Below are positions 23,692-34,000 of a DNA stretch of 64,000 nucleotides, piece by piece. The stretch's first letter is position 1, and the number at the start of each line of letters is the position of its first letter. Source of the DNA: Hymenobacter algoricola (GTDB taxonomy: Bacteria > Bacteroidota > Bacteroidia > Cytophagales > Hymenobacteraceae); assembly GCF_039539525.1 (NCBI RefSeq), contig NZ_BAABDH010000015.1, positions 1-64,000 of the forward strand. Direction: 5' to 3'. The position numbers and the translations under genes are program-made. Under the pieces are notes generated by a model. It was not told the origin of the DNA and made no database searches. It was given only the letters and a program-made list of their open reading frames with translations.

Positions 23692-26532
23692 CTAGAAGTT
23701 GTAGGTCAGGCCCAGCGTGGAATAGGTGCCGCGGCGGTAGCTCGCAAACGAAACCCGGGGTTCGTCCTTGCTGATCTTGCCATCCCGGTTCAGGTCGTAG
23801 TAACTCCGGTAGCGCTGGTTGAGCAGGTCCTGAATGCCGGCCTTCACCTGCAGGTGCTTGCCGACGCCCTTGGTCAGGGCGAGATCCACGACGTGGCGGG
23901 GCATCTCAATGGCGGAGAAGTTCTGGGTTTTGTCGCCCACGAAGGAGATGCGCTGGCCTACTACATTGTACTGGGCGGAAACCTGCCACTTCCGTTCGTC
24001 ATCCTGAAAAAACAGGCCGGTGTTGACTACGAAAGGCGACTGGCCCTGCAACGCCCGGTCGGTAAGGGCAAAATTGCGGTTGGCGTCGTTGTCGGGCAGC
24101 CGGACGCGGCTCCGGATGAACGAGGCATTGAACACCACCCCGAGCTTCTGCAGAAAAGGATTCTCGGTGAGCTCCACGAAGCCTTTGCGGGCCTCGAGCT
24201 CGATGCCGACATCATAGGCCCTGTCGGCGTTCTGGTACGTGAGGTAGAGCTGGGAAGTGCCGACCGACTGGGTGGTCTGCTCAATGGCGTTGCGGAACTG
24301 CTTGTAGAACACCCCAATCGACAGCATCTCGGAGCGGGTCGGGTAGAACTCGTAGCGCAGATCCGCATTGTAGATGGTTGCCGTCTGCAGGCTGTCGTTG
24401 CCCGTGATGATGGCGTTGTTGCTGAAGTCGAAGTAGGAGAAGCCGGCAATTTCGCGGAACTCCGGGCGGTTCACGCTTACGCTGCCGCCCAGCCGAAGCA
24501 GGCTGCGCGGGTCGAAGTTGTAGGTAGCATTAAGCGAGGGCAAAGGAATGGTTTTGATTTCCTCGTACTTGGGCTCTTCGCCGCCGTCATCGAGGAAGCG
24601 CCGGTTGTGCTCCAGGCGCAGGCCCCCCGACAGGCTGAGCTTATCGGAAATAGGCGCTACCAGCCCTACGTAGCCGGCCAAGAGCGTATTGTCGGCCTCG
24701 TACGACTCGTCCGGCTTGGTGCCTTCTTCCAGCTTGAAGCCATTGACGGGGTCAATATTTTCCGGCGCGAAGATCCGGTCAATGGAGGACGTCAGGATAG
24801 CGTCCCGGTCGGGGCGGGCCGTAAACGCGTCGAAGTTGCTGTACGTGTAGGAGAAGTATCGCTGGTTATACTGCCGGGCTTTGCGCTCGGCATAGAAGCC
24901 CGCCCGGATCTTGTACTCGTTGGCTTTGGTGGTGTCGCGCCCCAGAATGCGCTGCTCCCACTGGCCGGCGCCGGTGTAGGTATCCTCCTTCAGCGAGGAG
25001 AAAAAGCGGCTGGCATCGAAGGGGTTACCGCCGTTGGGGATGACCACAAAAAACTGGCGGTTGGAATCCTCCGGGCGCTGGGCCCGGTAGCGGCTGTAGT
25101 CGGGCTCATCCCGGTACACGTAGTTGTAGCCGCCGGTCCAGGTTACGGTCGAGCGGCTGGCCGGGCCAACATCGTGGGTGCCCTGAAGCTGCCCGGAGTA
25201 GATGGTGCGGCTCTGGTAGTGCAGGGCATGGTCGTTGCGCTCCTGCTGCTCTACCTTGTCAACGCCCCGGCGGTTTACTACTTCATCGGTGCCATACTGG
25301 TTGAGGAAGTTGCGAAAGTCGATCCGGTTCCGGTCGTTGAGGCGCAGCTGCCAGTTGTGGATGACGCCCAGGCGCACGGCCGTCAGCGCGCGGGTGTCGT
25401 TGTAGTCGTACTGCAGCGGATACTTCTGATCAATCTCCACGAACTCGCCGGCCCGCTGGCGCGACTGGACGTACTGCTCGCGGGTGTTGGAGTAAGAAAC
25501 CGACGTCACATTGCTCAGGTACATAGACCCGATTTCATACCGGCGGTTGATGCCCAGCGAAGCCCGCAGATCCGGCATGGCCTTGGCCAAGCTCGGCAGC
25601 CAGGCCGTGCTACGAAAGCTGCGGCTTATGGTGTTGATTTGCTCGGCCGGGACCTTATCCGGATTGATCTGCTCGCCCGGCACGGAAGCCGGCAGGTCCC
25701 GCCGCCCGTTGTCGAAGCCTAGCCAGTCGGTGCGGGTCCGGTTGCTGGTCATGTAGCCATCCTGAAAGGTCGTGCTGTTGCGCACCCAGCCCGAAAGGCT
25801 GAAGCTGGTCGAGTTTTCCAGCACCGAGTTCTTGGTATACACCTTCACTACCCCGCCGCCAAACTCACCCGGCAGCTCCGGTGAGCCCGACTTGAAAATC
25901 AGGATCCGGTCAATCACTGCCGAGGGCAGAATGTCGAAGGAGAAGGAGCGGGTATCAACTTCGGCCGACGGCGTCAGCGCGTCGTTCAGCAGTACCGTGT
26001 TGTAGCGCTCGGCCAGCCCCCGGATAACAATGAAGTTGTTGTTTTGAATCGTAACGCCGGGAATGCGCTTGACTACCTCGGCCGCGTCGCGGTCCAGAGT
26101 TTTCACAATCTGGTCGTTGCTCATGCCGCTGACCACCACCTCGCTCCGCTTCAGATCCTGAAGCAGCGCCACCTCGGTGCCGGTCTGCTTCTGACCCGTT
26201 ACCACTACCTCTTTCAGGTTCTGGGCATTTTCCTCCATCACGCCGTTCAGCGTCGTTTTGGCATTGGCCGTTACTACTACGCCCGGCGTAATCAGCGGCT
26301 TGTAGCCGATGTAGGTCATGGTGATGTTGTAAGTGCCGGGGTCGAGCTTCAGCTCGTAGCTGCCGTCCACGTCGACCGGGGCGGCCTGAGTGGTGCCCGT
26401 CACCAGCACCGTGGCCCCAATAACTCCCTCTGCTGTCTTTTTATCCGTTACCTTACCCCCAATCGAACCTTGCTGAGCCAGCAGTAAATGACTGAGCGTG
26501 AAACAGAAAATCAGTAGAGCAAAGCGCCGCAT
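23692..26532 (-). CDS. TonB-dependent outer-membrane receptor
   Basis: This 946-residue receptor has a signal peptide (FALLIFCFTLSHLLLAQ) and then a carboxypeptidase-regulatory-like domain (GSIGGKVTDKKTAEGVIGATV, about 20-100) as in Bacteroidota receptors. The plug domain follows (KRIPGVTIQNNNFIVIRGLAERYN, then PGEFGGGVVKVYT). The rest is a 22-strand-type barrel ending in an aromatic strand (GTYSTLGLTYNF). It imports a ligand across the outer membrane using TonB energy. No SusD homologue is adjacent, so it is not a standard polysaccharide locus; the secreted protein downstream is the likely partner. The start is ATG 26532. Confidence 0.9.
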   Translation of the reverse strand: MRRFALLIFCFTLSHLLLAQQGSIGGKVTDKKTAEGVIGATVLVTGTTQAAPVDVDGSYELKLDPGTYNITMTYIGYKPLITPGVVVTANAKTTLNGVMEENAQNLKEVVVTGQKQTGTEVALLQDLKRSEVVVSGMSNDQIVKTLDRDAAEVVKRIPGVTIQNNNFIVIRGLAERYNTVLLNDALTPSAEVDTRSFSFDILPSAVIDRILIFKSGSPELPGEFGGGVVKVYTKNSVLENSTSFSLSGWVRNSTTFQDGYMTSNRTRTDWLGFDNGRRDLPASVPGEQINPDKVPAEQINTISRSFRSTAWLPSLAKAMPDLRASLGINRRYEIGSMYLSNVTSVSYSNTREQYVQSRQRAGEFVEIDQKYPLQYDYNDTRALTAVRLGVIHNWQLRLNDRNRIDFRNFLNQYGTDEVVNRRGVDKVEQQERNDHALHYQSRTIYSGQLQGTHDVGPASRSTVTWTGGYNYVYRDEPDYSRYRAQRPEDSNRQFFVVIPNGGNPFDASRFFSSLKEDTYTGAGQWEQRILGRDTTKANEYKIRAGFYAERKARQYNQRYFSYTYSNFDAFTARPDRDAILTSSIDRIFAPENIDPVNGFKLEEGTKPDESYEADNTLLAGYVGLVAPISDKLSLSGGLRLEHNRRFLDDGGEEPKYEEIKTIPLPSLNATYNFDPRSLLRLGGSVSVNRPEFREIAGFSYFDFSNNAIITGNDSLQTATIYNADLRYEFYPTRSEMLSIGVFYKQFRNAIEQTTQSVGTSQLYLTYQNADRAYDVGIELEARKGFVELTENPFLQKLGVVFNASFIRSRVRLPDNDANRNFALTDRALQGQSPFVVNTGLFFQDDERKWQVSAQYNVVGQRISFVGDKTQNFSAIEMPRHVVDLALTKGVGKHLQVKAGIQDLLNQRYRSYYDLNRDGKISKDEPRVSFASYRRGTYSTLGLTYNF

Positions 26533-26556
26533 ACACCAGTGGTTTAAAACTTTTTG

Positions 26557-26564
26557 CAAAGCTA
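26557..26564 (-). promoter_or_regulatory. Promoter -7 box of TonB receptor gene (TAGCTTTG)
   Basis: This is an exact TAnnTTTG match on the minus strand, 24 bases before the ATG at 26532. Confidence 0.45.
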
Positions 26565-26649
26565 CCCGCACCCTGTTACGCGAATATTTCGACAGCATTA
26601 TGCTTGTGTTATGCGCCGGCTAAGCAGTTCATATTCTGTTAGAAACCGC

Positions 26650-26657
26650 TACTTTTG
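26650..26657 (+). promoter_or_regulatory. Promoter -7 box of yicC (TACTTTTG)
   Basis: This is an exact TAnnTTTG match 24 bases upstream of the ATG at 26682, in an AT-rich gap divergent from the TonB receptor. Confidence 0.5.
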
Positions 26658-26681
26658 CGGCCGTTTTACCCTTCTCTGCCC

Positions 26682-27572
26682 ATGCTCCAGTCCATGACCG
26701 GCTACGGTATCGCCCGCCGCGAAACCGACCACTACGCCGCCACCGTCGAAGTAAAGTCCCTTAACTCCAAAACGCTAGACCTGAGTCTGCGCCTGCCCCG
26801 CTTCCTGCAGGACCGGGAACTGGAAATCCGTAACCTGGCTACCAAGGCGCTGGTGCGGGGCAAGGTGAACCTGACCTTTGACTTCTCGCGTCCGCGTGGA
26901 GCGGCCCGGCTGGGGGTGGTGCTCAACCAGGAAGCGCTGCTGGCCGCCTACGGCGAGCTGGAGAAAGCGGCCGAGCTGGTTGGCGCCCCCAAAGACCAGC
27001 TCTTCGCCCTGGCTCTCAACCTGCCCGGGGTGCTGCAGGCGCCGAGTGCGGAGGCGGTGGAAGAGGAGGAAGAAGTGAGCTGGGACGAACTGTTACCCTT
27101 GGTACACGAGGCCCTGGAGCGCGTCAACCAGTTTCGCCGCGACGAAGGCCAGACGCTGACCACCGAAATAATGGGCTACGTGGAGCGCATCCGTACCCAG
27201 CTGCACCAAGTGGAGCGCTATGACCCCACGCGCATTGAGCAGGTGCGGTCGCGGCTGCAAACGCACCTGGCGGAGATTTCGGCCAATGAGCATTTCAACC
27301 CCATCCGCTTCGAGCAGGAGGTATTGTACTACATTGAGAAGCTGGACATCGCCGAGGAAAAGGTTCGGTTGGGCAGCCATTTGCAGTACTTCATCGAAAC
27401 GGTAGGCCTGCCGGAGTACAGCGGAAAGAAATTAGCCTTTATTTCGCAGGAAATAGGCCGCGAAATCAACACCATCGGCTCCAAAGCCAACGACTCTACC
27501 GTCCAGCATCTGGTAGTAGGAATGAAGGAAGAGCTGGAGAAGATTAAGGAGCAGATCAACAATATCCTCTAA
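26682..27572 (+). CDS. yicC: YicC family endoribonuclease
   Basis: This is a 296-residue YicC/YloC family protein. The N-terminal signature SMTGYG is followed by EVKSLNSKTLDLSLRLP. The conserved C-terminal DUF1732 region has PEYSGKKLAFISQEIGREINTIGSKAND near the end. Family members are RNases involved in RNA turnover. The ATG at 26682 matches the family start MLQSMTGYG; a longer TTG start would lie inside the promoter box. It is a full-length, single gene. Confidence 0.9.
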   Translation: MLQSMTGYGIARRETDHYAATVEVKSLNSKTLDLSLRLPRFLQDRELEIRNLATKALVRGKVNLTFDFSRPRGAARLGVVLNQEALLAAYGELEKAAELVGAPKDQLFALALNLPGVLQAPSAEAVEEEEEVSWDELLPLVHEALERVNQFRRDEGQTLTTEIMGYVERIRTQLHQVERYDPTRIEQVRSRLQTHLAEISANEHFNPIRFEQEVLYYIEKLDIAEEKVRLGSHLQYFIETVGLPEYSGKKLAFISQEIGREINTIGSKANDSTVQHLVVGMKEELEKIKEQINNIL

Positions 27573-27893
27573 GTTCAATCGGCTGGGAGGTTGTTGCGCA
27601 AATGTTTGAAATTGAATTTTTTGCATATAATTTGGTATAGCAGTTTCCCAATACCAAATTGATGTTCGCAGAAAAGTTGCTTGCCCAATCCAAACGCAAC
27701 AGTTCTTCGTAAATGCCCTGGAAGCTACTTCAAGCGGGTTTTTCTCGGTGGAGTATGTTAACTGCAAATTATTTCTTTAGGAAATACTTGCGGTTTATGT
27801 TTTTGTGCGTAAATTGTGTTATCCGAACAGAAGCCCTCTTCTAATCAGATGTTTTCTCAAGTTTTGAATTCCACCTTTTTTCAGTCTACAACT
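27573..27893. other. AT-rich intergenic region with a 10-bp stem-loop
   Basis: This 321-bp stretch between yicC and the small exported protein gene is much more AT-rich than its neighbours. AATTTGGTAT (27629-27638) pairs exactly with 27651-27660, perhaps a yicC terminator. I see no gene. The second half probably holds the promoter of the next gene, but no exact TAnnTTTG box was found. Confidence 0.5.
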
Positions 27894-28436
27894 ATGAAAA
27901 AAGCCCTACTCGCCCCTGTTCTGTGCCTGACGCTGATGCTGATGGCCTTCCGTCCATACGCTGAGGTCGAAATGATCAAAAAGCGCGTTCTGAGCGAGCG
28001 TGTCGAAATCCTGATTCCTAAAGGTTTCGAAGTGATGAGCGAGCAGCAAATGGACTTCAACTATGCCAAGTCCCAGAGCCGCCCGAGCGTCATCTATACC
28101 AACAACAAGGAGGCCACCATCGCCTTCACCTACACCGACAACACGGCCGATCAGGATATGATCGACATGTATGCCGACAACTTCTACAAGATGTACTCGA
28201 AGCAGTACAAGGAGGCGAAGTGGTTCAACAAAGGCGTAAAAGAGGTGAATGGCCGCAAAGTAGGCTACATGGAACTCATGAAGCCCGAACTCGGCCACGA
28301 GGTGTATAACCTGATTTTCTTCACGGATGTCGAAGGCAAGCTGCTGATGTGCAACTTCACCTGCGCCGACCGTCAGAAGCCCGAGTGGGAGACAGTTGCC
28401 AAGCAGATCATGAACTCGTTCAAGACGAACAGCTAA
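27894..28436 (+). CDS. Small exported hypothetical protein (180 aa)
   Basis: This 180-residue protein has an N-terminal signal-like segment (MKKALLAPVLCLTLMLMAF). The mature part is a small alpha/beta domain similar to proteins that fold like the DUF1795/PsbP-like group (RVEILIPKGFEVMSEQQM, then ATIAFTYTDN, KVGYMELMKP, GKLLMCNFTC, and a C-terminal helix with MNSFKT). The ATG at 27894 fits the signal peptide. The function is unknown. A strong terminator follows, so it is a single-gene transcript. Confidence 0.65.
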   Translation: MKKALLAPVLCLTLMLMAFRPYAEVEMIKKRVLSERVEILIPKGFEVMSEQQMDFNYAKSQSRPSVIYTNNKEATIAFTYTDNTADQDMIDMYADNFYKMYSKQYKEAKWFNKGVKEVNGRKVGYMELMKPELGHEVYNLIFFTDVEGKLLMCNFTCADRQKPEWETVAKQIMNSFKTNS

Positions 28437-28460
28437 GCCGGATTTCCACTTATCGTGTTA

Positions 28461-28514
28461 CTGTCCCAGAATTGTCCGCCGTCAGGCAGACGATTCTGGG
28501 ACAGTTGCTTTTTG
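28461..28514 (+). terminator. Terminator after the small exported protein gene
   Basis: CTGTCCCAGAAT (28461-28472) pairs with ATTCTGGGACAG (28493-28504), followed by TTGCTTTTT. Confidence 0.75.
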
Positions 28515-28708
28515 CCCTTACGGGCAGGTTGTTGATTGTCCTGCACCTTGCCCAGCCTGACCGGCGGGAAGGCAAACGCACCCTGCGACAAGGGCATCAT
28601 CAGCTTCGGTTTGCATAGGCTCTAAGATCAGGAAACGATCCTGCTGCTGCTGCCAGCAGCTAGTGCCGGGTTTACTGGTAGTGGCCTGGCGGTAGGTGAA
28701 AGCCCTGC

Positions 28709-30034
28709 TTACGGCTGAGCCGCGCCAGCCTGTCCGCCCAGAAGGTTTAGGAAACGGGTCGTGAGCTTGAAAATCCCCAGGAAGCCCGTGAGCGGCAGGG
28801 TATCCGGTCGGTCGTAGATATCGTGGTAAGCCTTGATGCCCCCGCGGGTGTAGAAGAAAAAAGTGGGGACGCCCTGCTCGGCGAAGGGGAAATGGTCGGA
28901 GTTGGCCGCGCGGCCCCGCGCGGCCAGCTGCGGCACAAAGCGGCCGGTAGCATTGAGTTGGGTAAGCTGCTGAAACTGCCGTTCGAATAGCTTGCCATTG
29001 ACTACCGTTATGCCTTCTTCCCCGGTTCCCAGCAGGTCCATGTTGATCAGAAAGCGGATCCGGCTGAGCGGAAACAAAGGGTGAGCCACGTAATGACGTG
29101 AGCCCAGCAACCCGGCTTCCTCGGCGCCGAAAGCCATAAAGGCAATGGAGTAGGCCGGCTGATTTTCGGGCTTGGCGTAGTACTCGGCCAAGGTCAGCAA
29201 CATGGCCGTGCCGCTGGCATTATCGTTGGCACCCGGAAAAAAGGTCTTTTTACCCATCCGCCCCAGGTGGTCGTAGTGGGCCGTGACGACCAGGAAGGAA
29301 TCGGGCTGCACGCGGCCGGGTACGTAGCCGATCAGGTTCTGCGTCGGGTACTGCCGCTCCAGGCGGGCGTCAAGCTGCACGGCCGCCTGCTGGCCGCGGC
29401 CCGACCAGCGCTTCGCCAAGACCTGCAGGCGGGGCTGCGCATGCTGCGTGTCGGCCAGAGAAGCCGTGAGCTTGTCGGGCACCAGGGTGATGAGGGCCGC
29501 GGCCTGGTTCAGATGAGCCGCAAAGGCGTCGGGCAGCGTGCGCAGCCGGTCGGCGTCGCGCTGTCGTAGCACCACCACCTGGCCGCTCAGCGATTGGGTG
29601 AGGAAACGCTGACCCGCGGCTTCACTGGTGAAAATCAGGGTGTCGAGGGGGAGCAGCGGACCCGCCACGCGGCCGGCGCCGGAAGCCGGGTCGGCAATGA
29701 AATCGGTGCCGGGCTGCAGCAGCCGGCCATCGACGCCCAGCGAAAAGGCGCCGGGAAAGGTATTGACCGTAATGGTGAAATCCTGCGCGTACTGCCGGGT
29801 AAAGGAATGCAGCTTGAGCGCTCGAAAGCGGCGGCGCAGGTACGTGGCGGCGCGTTTGCTGCCCTGCTCTACATAGCCGCGCCCGTGCATGTCGGGCGCC
29901 GCCAGGATGGTGATGGTTTCGCGCACCTTGCCCATATCCTGCCCCCGGACGGCATTGCCCACGCTGACCAGCAGCAGGCTCAGGGCCAGGGCGGCAAGGG
30001 GTTTAGGACAGAAGGCGGGTAGGTTCGGGGGCAT
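28709..30034 (-). CDS. M28 family zinc aminopeptidase-like exported peptidase
   Basis: This 441-residue protein has a signal peptide (ALALSLLLVSVGNAVRG) and a C-terminal M28 peptidase domain. The two-zinc ligands are visible in order: His in VTAHYDH, Asp in GANDNASG, Glu-Glu in FGAEEAG, Asp in INMDLLG, and His in KAYHDIYD. The middle (about 80-220) holds a PA-like inserted domain. It probably removes N-terminal residues from peptides in the periplasm. The ATG at 30034 fits the signal peptide. Its start lies just before the 3' end of the VanZ gene, from which it may be expressed. Confidence 0.85.
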   Translation of the reverse strand: MPPNLPAFCPKPLAALALSLLLVSVGNAVRGQDMGKVRETITILAAPDMHGRGYVEQGSKRAATYLRRRFRALKLHSFTRQYAQDFTITVNTFPGAFSLGVDGRLLQPGTDFIADPASGAGRVAGPLLPLDTLIFTSEAAGQRFLTQSLSGQVVVLRQRDADRLRTLPDAFAAHLNQAAALITLVPDKLTASLADTQHAQPRLQVLAKRWSGRGQQAAVQLDARLERQYPTQNLIGYVPGRVQPDSFLVVTAHYDHLGRMGKKTFFPGANDNASGTAMLLTLAEYYAKPENQPAYSIAFMAFGAEEAGLLGSRHYVAHPLFPLSRIRFLINMDLLGTGEEGITVVNGKLFERQFQQLTQLNATGRFVPQLAARGRAANSDHFPFAEQGVPTFFFYTRGGIKAYHDIYDRPDTLPLTGFLGIFKLTTRFLNLLGGQAGAAQP

Positions 30035-30047
30035 GATACAGCGTCGG

Positions 30048-30455
30048 TTATTCCCACCAGCGGCGCACAGCCCACATACTGAGCAGGCCGAGCAGGGTGC
30101 CCAGGGCATCCCCGATAACGTCGGACCATTCGCCGTGCCGGCCCAGGTGCATCGTCATTTGCAGCCCTTCAATCAGGGTGCCAAACAGGATGCCGCCCCC
30201 GAGCATCAGGCTGAAGGCGTGCTGTCGGAGCCCGGGCCACCGCTGCTGGCGCCGGGCGGAGAAGTAGCTCAGCCCGGCCAGCACAAAAAAGACGAAGGCG
30301 TGGGCCGCCGTATCGAAGGAAATAAGCTCCCACGGTGGCACGGCCGGCATGTCCTGGGCCGGGGTGAGCGTGAGCACCAACACCAGCGCCGCCCACGTCA
30401 GCGGCAGGGCCACGAGGGGCCGGCGGCGAAACGAGGGCGGCGCGGTGGGGAGCAT
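30048..30455 (-). CDS. VanZ family membrane protein
   Basis: This 135-residue protein has four hydrophobic helices (LVALPLTWAALVLVLTLTP, FDTAAHAFVFFVLAGLSYF, MLGGGILFGTLIEGLQ, ALGTLLGLLSMW). The VanZ signature is the Asp/His in FDTAAH, the Glu in IEGLQ, and the DVIGDALGTLLG motif. The family is linked to teicoplanin resistance, but most members are of unknown function. It lies 10 bases after gcvH and is probably co-transcribed. Confidence 0.85.
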   Translation of the reverse strand: MLPTAPPSFRRRPLVALPLTWAALVLVLTLTPAQDMPAVPPWELISFDTAAHAFVFFVLAGLSYFSARRQQRWPGLRQHAFSLMLGGGILFGTLIEGLQMTMHLGRHGEWSDVIGDALGTLLGLLSMWAVRRWWE

Positions 30456-30465
30456 CGGGGCCGGA

Positions 30466-30846
30466 TTAAGCGCCTACCAGCTCGCCGTAGGTATCGGCCG
30501 TCAGCAGCGCATCGATTTCGGCCGGGTTGGCAATGGAAATTTTAATGATCCAGCCGTCACCGTAAGGATCAGAGTTAACGGTTTCGGGGCTGCCGTCGAG
30601 CTTGTCGTTGATTTCCAGAACCGTACCCGTGATGGGGCTGAACAAGTCCGAAACCGTCTTGACGGCCTCTACCGTGCCGAAAACATCATTCTGCGCTACC
30701 TCTTTGTCGAGGGTGTCGATGTCCACATAAACGATGTCGCCGAGCTCTTTCTGGGCGTGGTCGGTGATGCCGATGAAGGCAACGTCGCCTTCCACGCGGA
30801 TCCACTCGTGCTCTTTGGTGTACTTCAGGTTGGCAGGAAGATTCAT
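30466..30846 (-). CDS. gcvH: Glycine cleavage system H protein
   Basis: This 126-residue lipoyl carrier has KYTKEHEWI at the N-terminus, ITDHAQKELGDIVYVD, and the lipoylated Lys63 in VEAVKTVSDL. It shuttles the methylamine group between the P and T proteins of glycine cleavage. Its length and motifs are complete. It lies downstream of sprA but behind a terminator, with its own TAnnTTTG box. In many Bacteroidota gcvH and vanZ lie next to sprA, as here. Confidence 0.95.
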   Translation of the reverse strand: MNLPANLKYTKEHEWIRVEGDVAFIGITDHAQKELGDIVYVDIDTLDKEVAQNDVFGTVEAVKTVSDLFSPITGTVLEINDKLDGSPETVNSDPYGDGWIIKISIANPAEIDALLTADTYGELVGA

Positions 30847-30889
30847 GGGAATGATTTTGGAAAAGGGAAAAAAGCAAGGGTACTACGGC

Positions 30890-30897
30890 CAAAAGTA
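30890..30897 (-). promoter_or_regulatory. Promoter -7 box of gcvH (TACTTTTG)
   Basis: This is an exact TAnnTTTG match on the minus strand, 43 bases before the ATG at 30846 and just past the sprA terminator. Confidence 0.5.
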
Positions 30898-30950
30898 CGC
30901 GTTGGCGCGGGAAATGGCTAAGACGCGGGAGGGCCAGTTCGGTAAACAAA

Positions 30951-30986
30951 CAAAAAAAACGCCGATGCGGGTGGCATCGGCGTTTT
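30951..30986 (-). terminator. sprA terminator
   Basis: ACGCCGATGC pairs exactly with GCATCGGCGT over a five-base loop. On the minus strand the stem is followed by eight T, 22 bases after the sprA stop. Confidence 0.85.
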
Positions 30987-31008
30987 CTGCGGGCAGAATG
31001 GGGCGCTG

Positions 31009-34000
31009 CTACTGCGACAGGCTGTAGCGCAGCTGAATCCCGCCTTCCGTAGCCGAGTTCTTAAACGAGTTCTGCACCCGCGGGCTGTTGACGGTGCGGG
31101 TAAAGAAGAACTGCAGATTCAGGCGCTGGTTGAGCACGTAGTCGATGGTGGGGCGCAGCTGCATCTGGCGGGTGCCGTTGGTGATCAGGCCGCTGGGCCG
31201 GCCGACGCTGCCCGTCGTGCTCAGTGAAGGATCCACGGAACCTTCGATGGACCGCTGGATGGTGTAGTTGTCACGGATGGACAGGTCCAGGCGGGCCGTC
31301 AGCTCATTGCGCAGAATCTTCTGCTCGCCCCCGATGCGGAACGGAATCTTCAGCCGGTTGGTGGCGTAGCCGAAGCCAATGACCATTTCCTCGGTGTGCA
31401 GCTCCGTCACCTGGGCATTGGTCGTGTTCAGGCCCAGGGCCCGCTCGGTGCGGTATTCCAGGCGGCCGGTTACCTTCTGCAGGGTCTGGAAGTTGACCCC
31501 GATCAGCGGTGTCAGGCGCTCGGCAATGCTGACCTGCCCAACCACGTAGTACGGAATCAGCTGGTTGTTGGTGTTGAACACGTTGGACAGGTCGTTGTCG
31601 TTTCGGGGCTCGGCGTTGTACTGCGAAGACGTGGTGTAGCTGGCCACGCTGTAGGTGGAGGAGTAGCCGTGATTCAGGGTGATGGAGCGGAAGTAGCGCT
31701 TCACGAAGGGCAGCTCGGCCAGGCCGTTGTACTGAATAGTCCAGTTCGGAATCGGCAGCTGCGCAAAGGGGTTGAAGCGCTTGGCCTTGTAGCCGTCCGA
31801 CGACTTGCCCTGGTAGGCATCCAGGAAGGCCGGCACCAGCACATCCTGGGAGTTGTAGCCGTAGCCAAAGCGCCGCGGGTTCTGCGGGCTCTGATCCTGG
31901 GTCAGCTCGTTGGCTTCCGTCAGCCGGTTGCGGATTATTTCGCGGTTGCTGATGAAGCGCTCAAAGGCTTTGGAGACGTTGCCGTTCGAGCTCAAGTCAC
32001 CAAACATGGTCTGGATGGTGATGATGGACGTGTTGAACGAGCCGTTGCCCAGCGGCTGGCTGGCCCGCGGAATCTCGCCCCGGACCGGCGCCAGCGTGGC
32101 CGTATCGATGGGCAGACGGTAGAAAACCTCCCGGTTGCGAATCACGTTGCGGCGGCCGTCCAGCTGAATGTTGAAGTCGCGGATCGGCTCCAGCGTGGTG
32201 CGCAGGGTAAGGGCCTCGGTCAGCAGGGAGCTGAATGGCGTGTTGAGCAGGTCGCTGCGCCGGGTATAAATGCTGTCGGCGTAAATCTGATTGAACAGGC
32301 CGTTGAGGTCGGCCTGCTGACCCAGCACGAATGGAATACCCGGCTGCAGCTGGTCGTCGAGGCCGAAGAACTTGGTGCGCGGCAGGTAGCCCGGCACCAG
32401 CGTGCCCTGGCTGCGGGTGTAGGTAAAGTTCAGGGAGCGGGCCGTCATCAACGACCGCAGCACGGCCTTCAGCGCCCGCAGCTCGGGGCCTTTGGTCGAG
32501 TCGGCCGGGGCCGCTGCGTCGGCGGCGGCGACGCGGGTGGCCTGGGGCTGACCCAGCGCGGGCAGCAGCCCCTTGCGAGGGCCGCGGTCATCCTTGCGGG
32601 CCTCCCCCGGCGGCGGAGCGTTGTTGATGATGTTGAGGAAGCGCACTTTGTTGTAGAGCTTTACCAGGTCAATCTTGCCGTTGGCGCTCAGCTCCCGGTT
32701 GTTCTGAATCGTGTTGCCCAGGCTGATGGGCGTCACCAGGTTCAGGCTGTCGGGCGAGGTAGCGTTGGGAAACAAAGGCGCCGTCAGAGCCGTGGAAGCC
32801 GCTTCCCAGGTGTAGTTGGCGGCGTAGCGCGTATCGGCCGACAGCCAGTCAGTCAGCGGAAACTTGTCCAGCGGCAGGCGGTAGGTCAGCGCGACGGTCT
32901 GGTTGAAGTTGGTGGTGCGCCCCCCGTTGCGGAACAGGTTGTCGCGCAGCAGCGCCCGGTTGGCCCGGGCCGTGTCGCCGCTGCCGATGGTGCGGCCCAG
33001 GCCTTCGTCTACCACCGCCCGGTTGTTGGCGGTGTAGTCGAAGATCAGGCTTTTGGTCAGGTCCCACTTCAGGTCGTAGATACGGTTGAAGAAGAAGCTC
33101 TTCTGGAAAATGCCCGGGATGCCCGCCGACGTCGGCACCTGCCCCGGCACCAGGGTGCGCTGCAGAAACCGCTCATTGTAGCGCCGGTCGATGTCGGCCC
33201 GGAAGGAAAAGCGGCTGGGCAGGGGCGTGAAGTTCAGGTCCTGAATAATCTTCAGGTAGGGCGAGTCCAGCACCTTGATCTTGGCCAGGGGCGTGTAGTT
33301 TTTCGGCGTCGTCTGGTAGAGGTAGGCCACGGCCGCGTTGTAGGTGCGGGTGTAGTCGCTGCGGGTGCGGATGTCGGTGTGCTCCCGCTCCGTGAGCGAG
33401 TAGCTCAGGGCCAGGTTCTCGACGTCGTAGGGGCGGGGCTTGCGGTCCGGGTTGGTTCTTTCCTTGCGCACGTTGAGCAGGCTGATGCTGCGGCTGGTGG
33501 TCTGGTCGATAACGGCCTTGCGGTAGGCCGCCTTTTCCTGGGTGCTCTCAAACTTCTCCAGCGACTGGGTCAGCCGGGTGTCGGGGTCCAGCGGGTCGTA
33601 GCGGGGCGAGCGGCTTTCGTGGCCGGTCTGCAGCAGCACAGGCACCTTCACGCCCAGACGCTCGGGCAGCAGCCGGTCGGCGGCCACGGTGGCATTCAGG
33701 TCGCCGCGCAGCACGTCGTCGAGGGAGCGTTGGGCCAGCTTGTCCTGCAGCCCGCCAAAGCCGACGGAGGTGAAGCTGCCGGTGGCGGTGATGTTGGCCA
33801 GGTCGGCGAGCTTGGTGTTGAAGCGGGCCGTAGCTGCCCAGCCGGTTTCCCGGTCGAAGTCAAATACCCGAAACTCATCGGCCCACAGGCAGAGCGACTT
33901 GGGCTGGAAGTCGTCGCCGGGGTTCAGCACCCCGATCAGCACGCCCTGCACGGCGCTGAAGTCGGGGTTGCCGACAATCTTGATGGTGGCCCCGTTGGGC

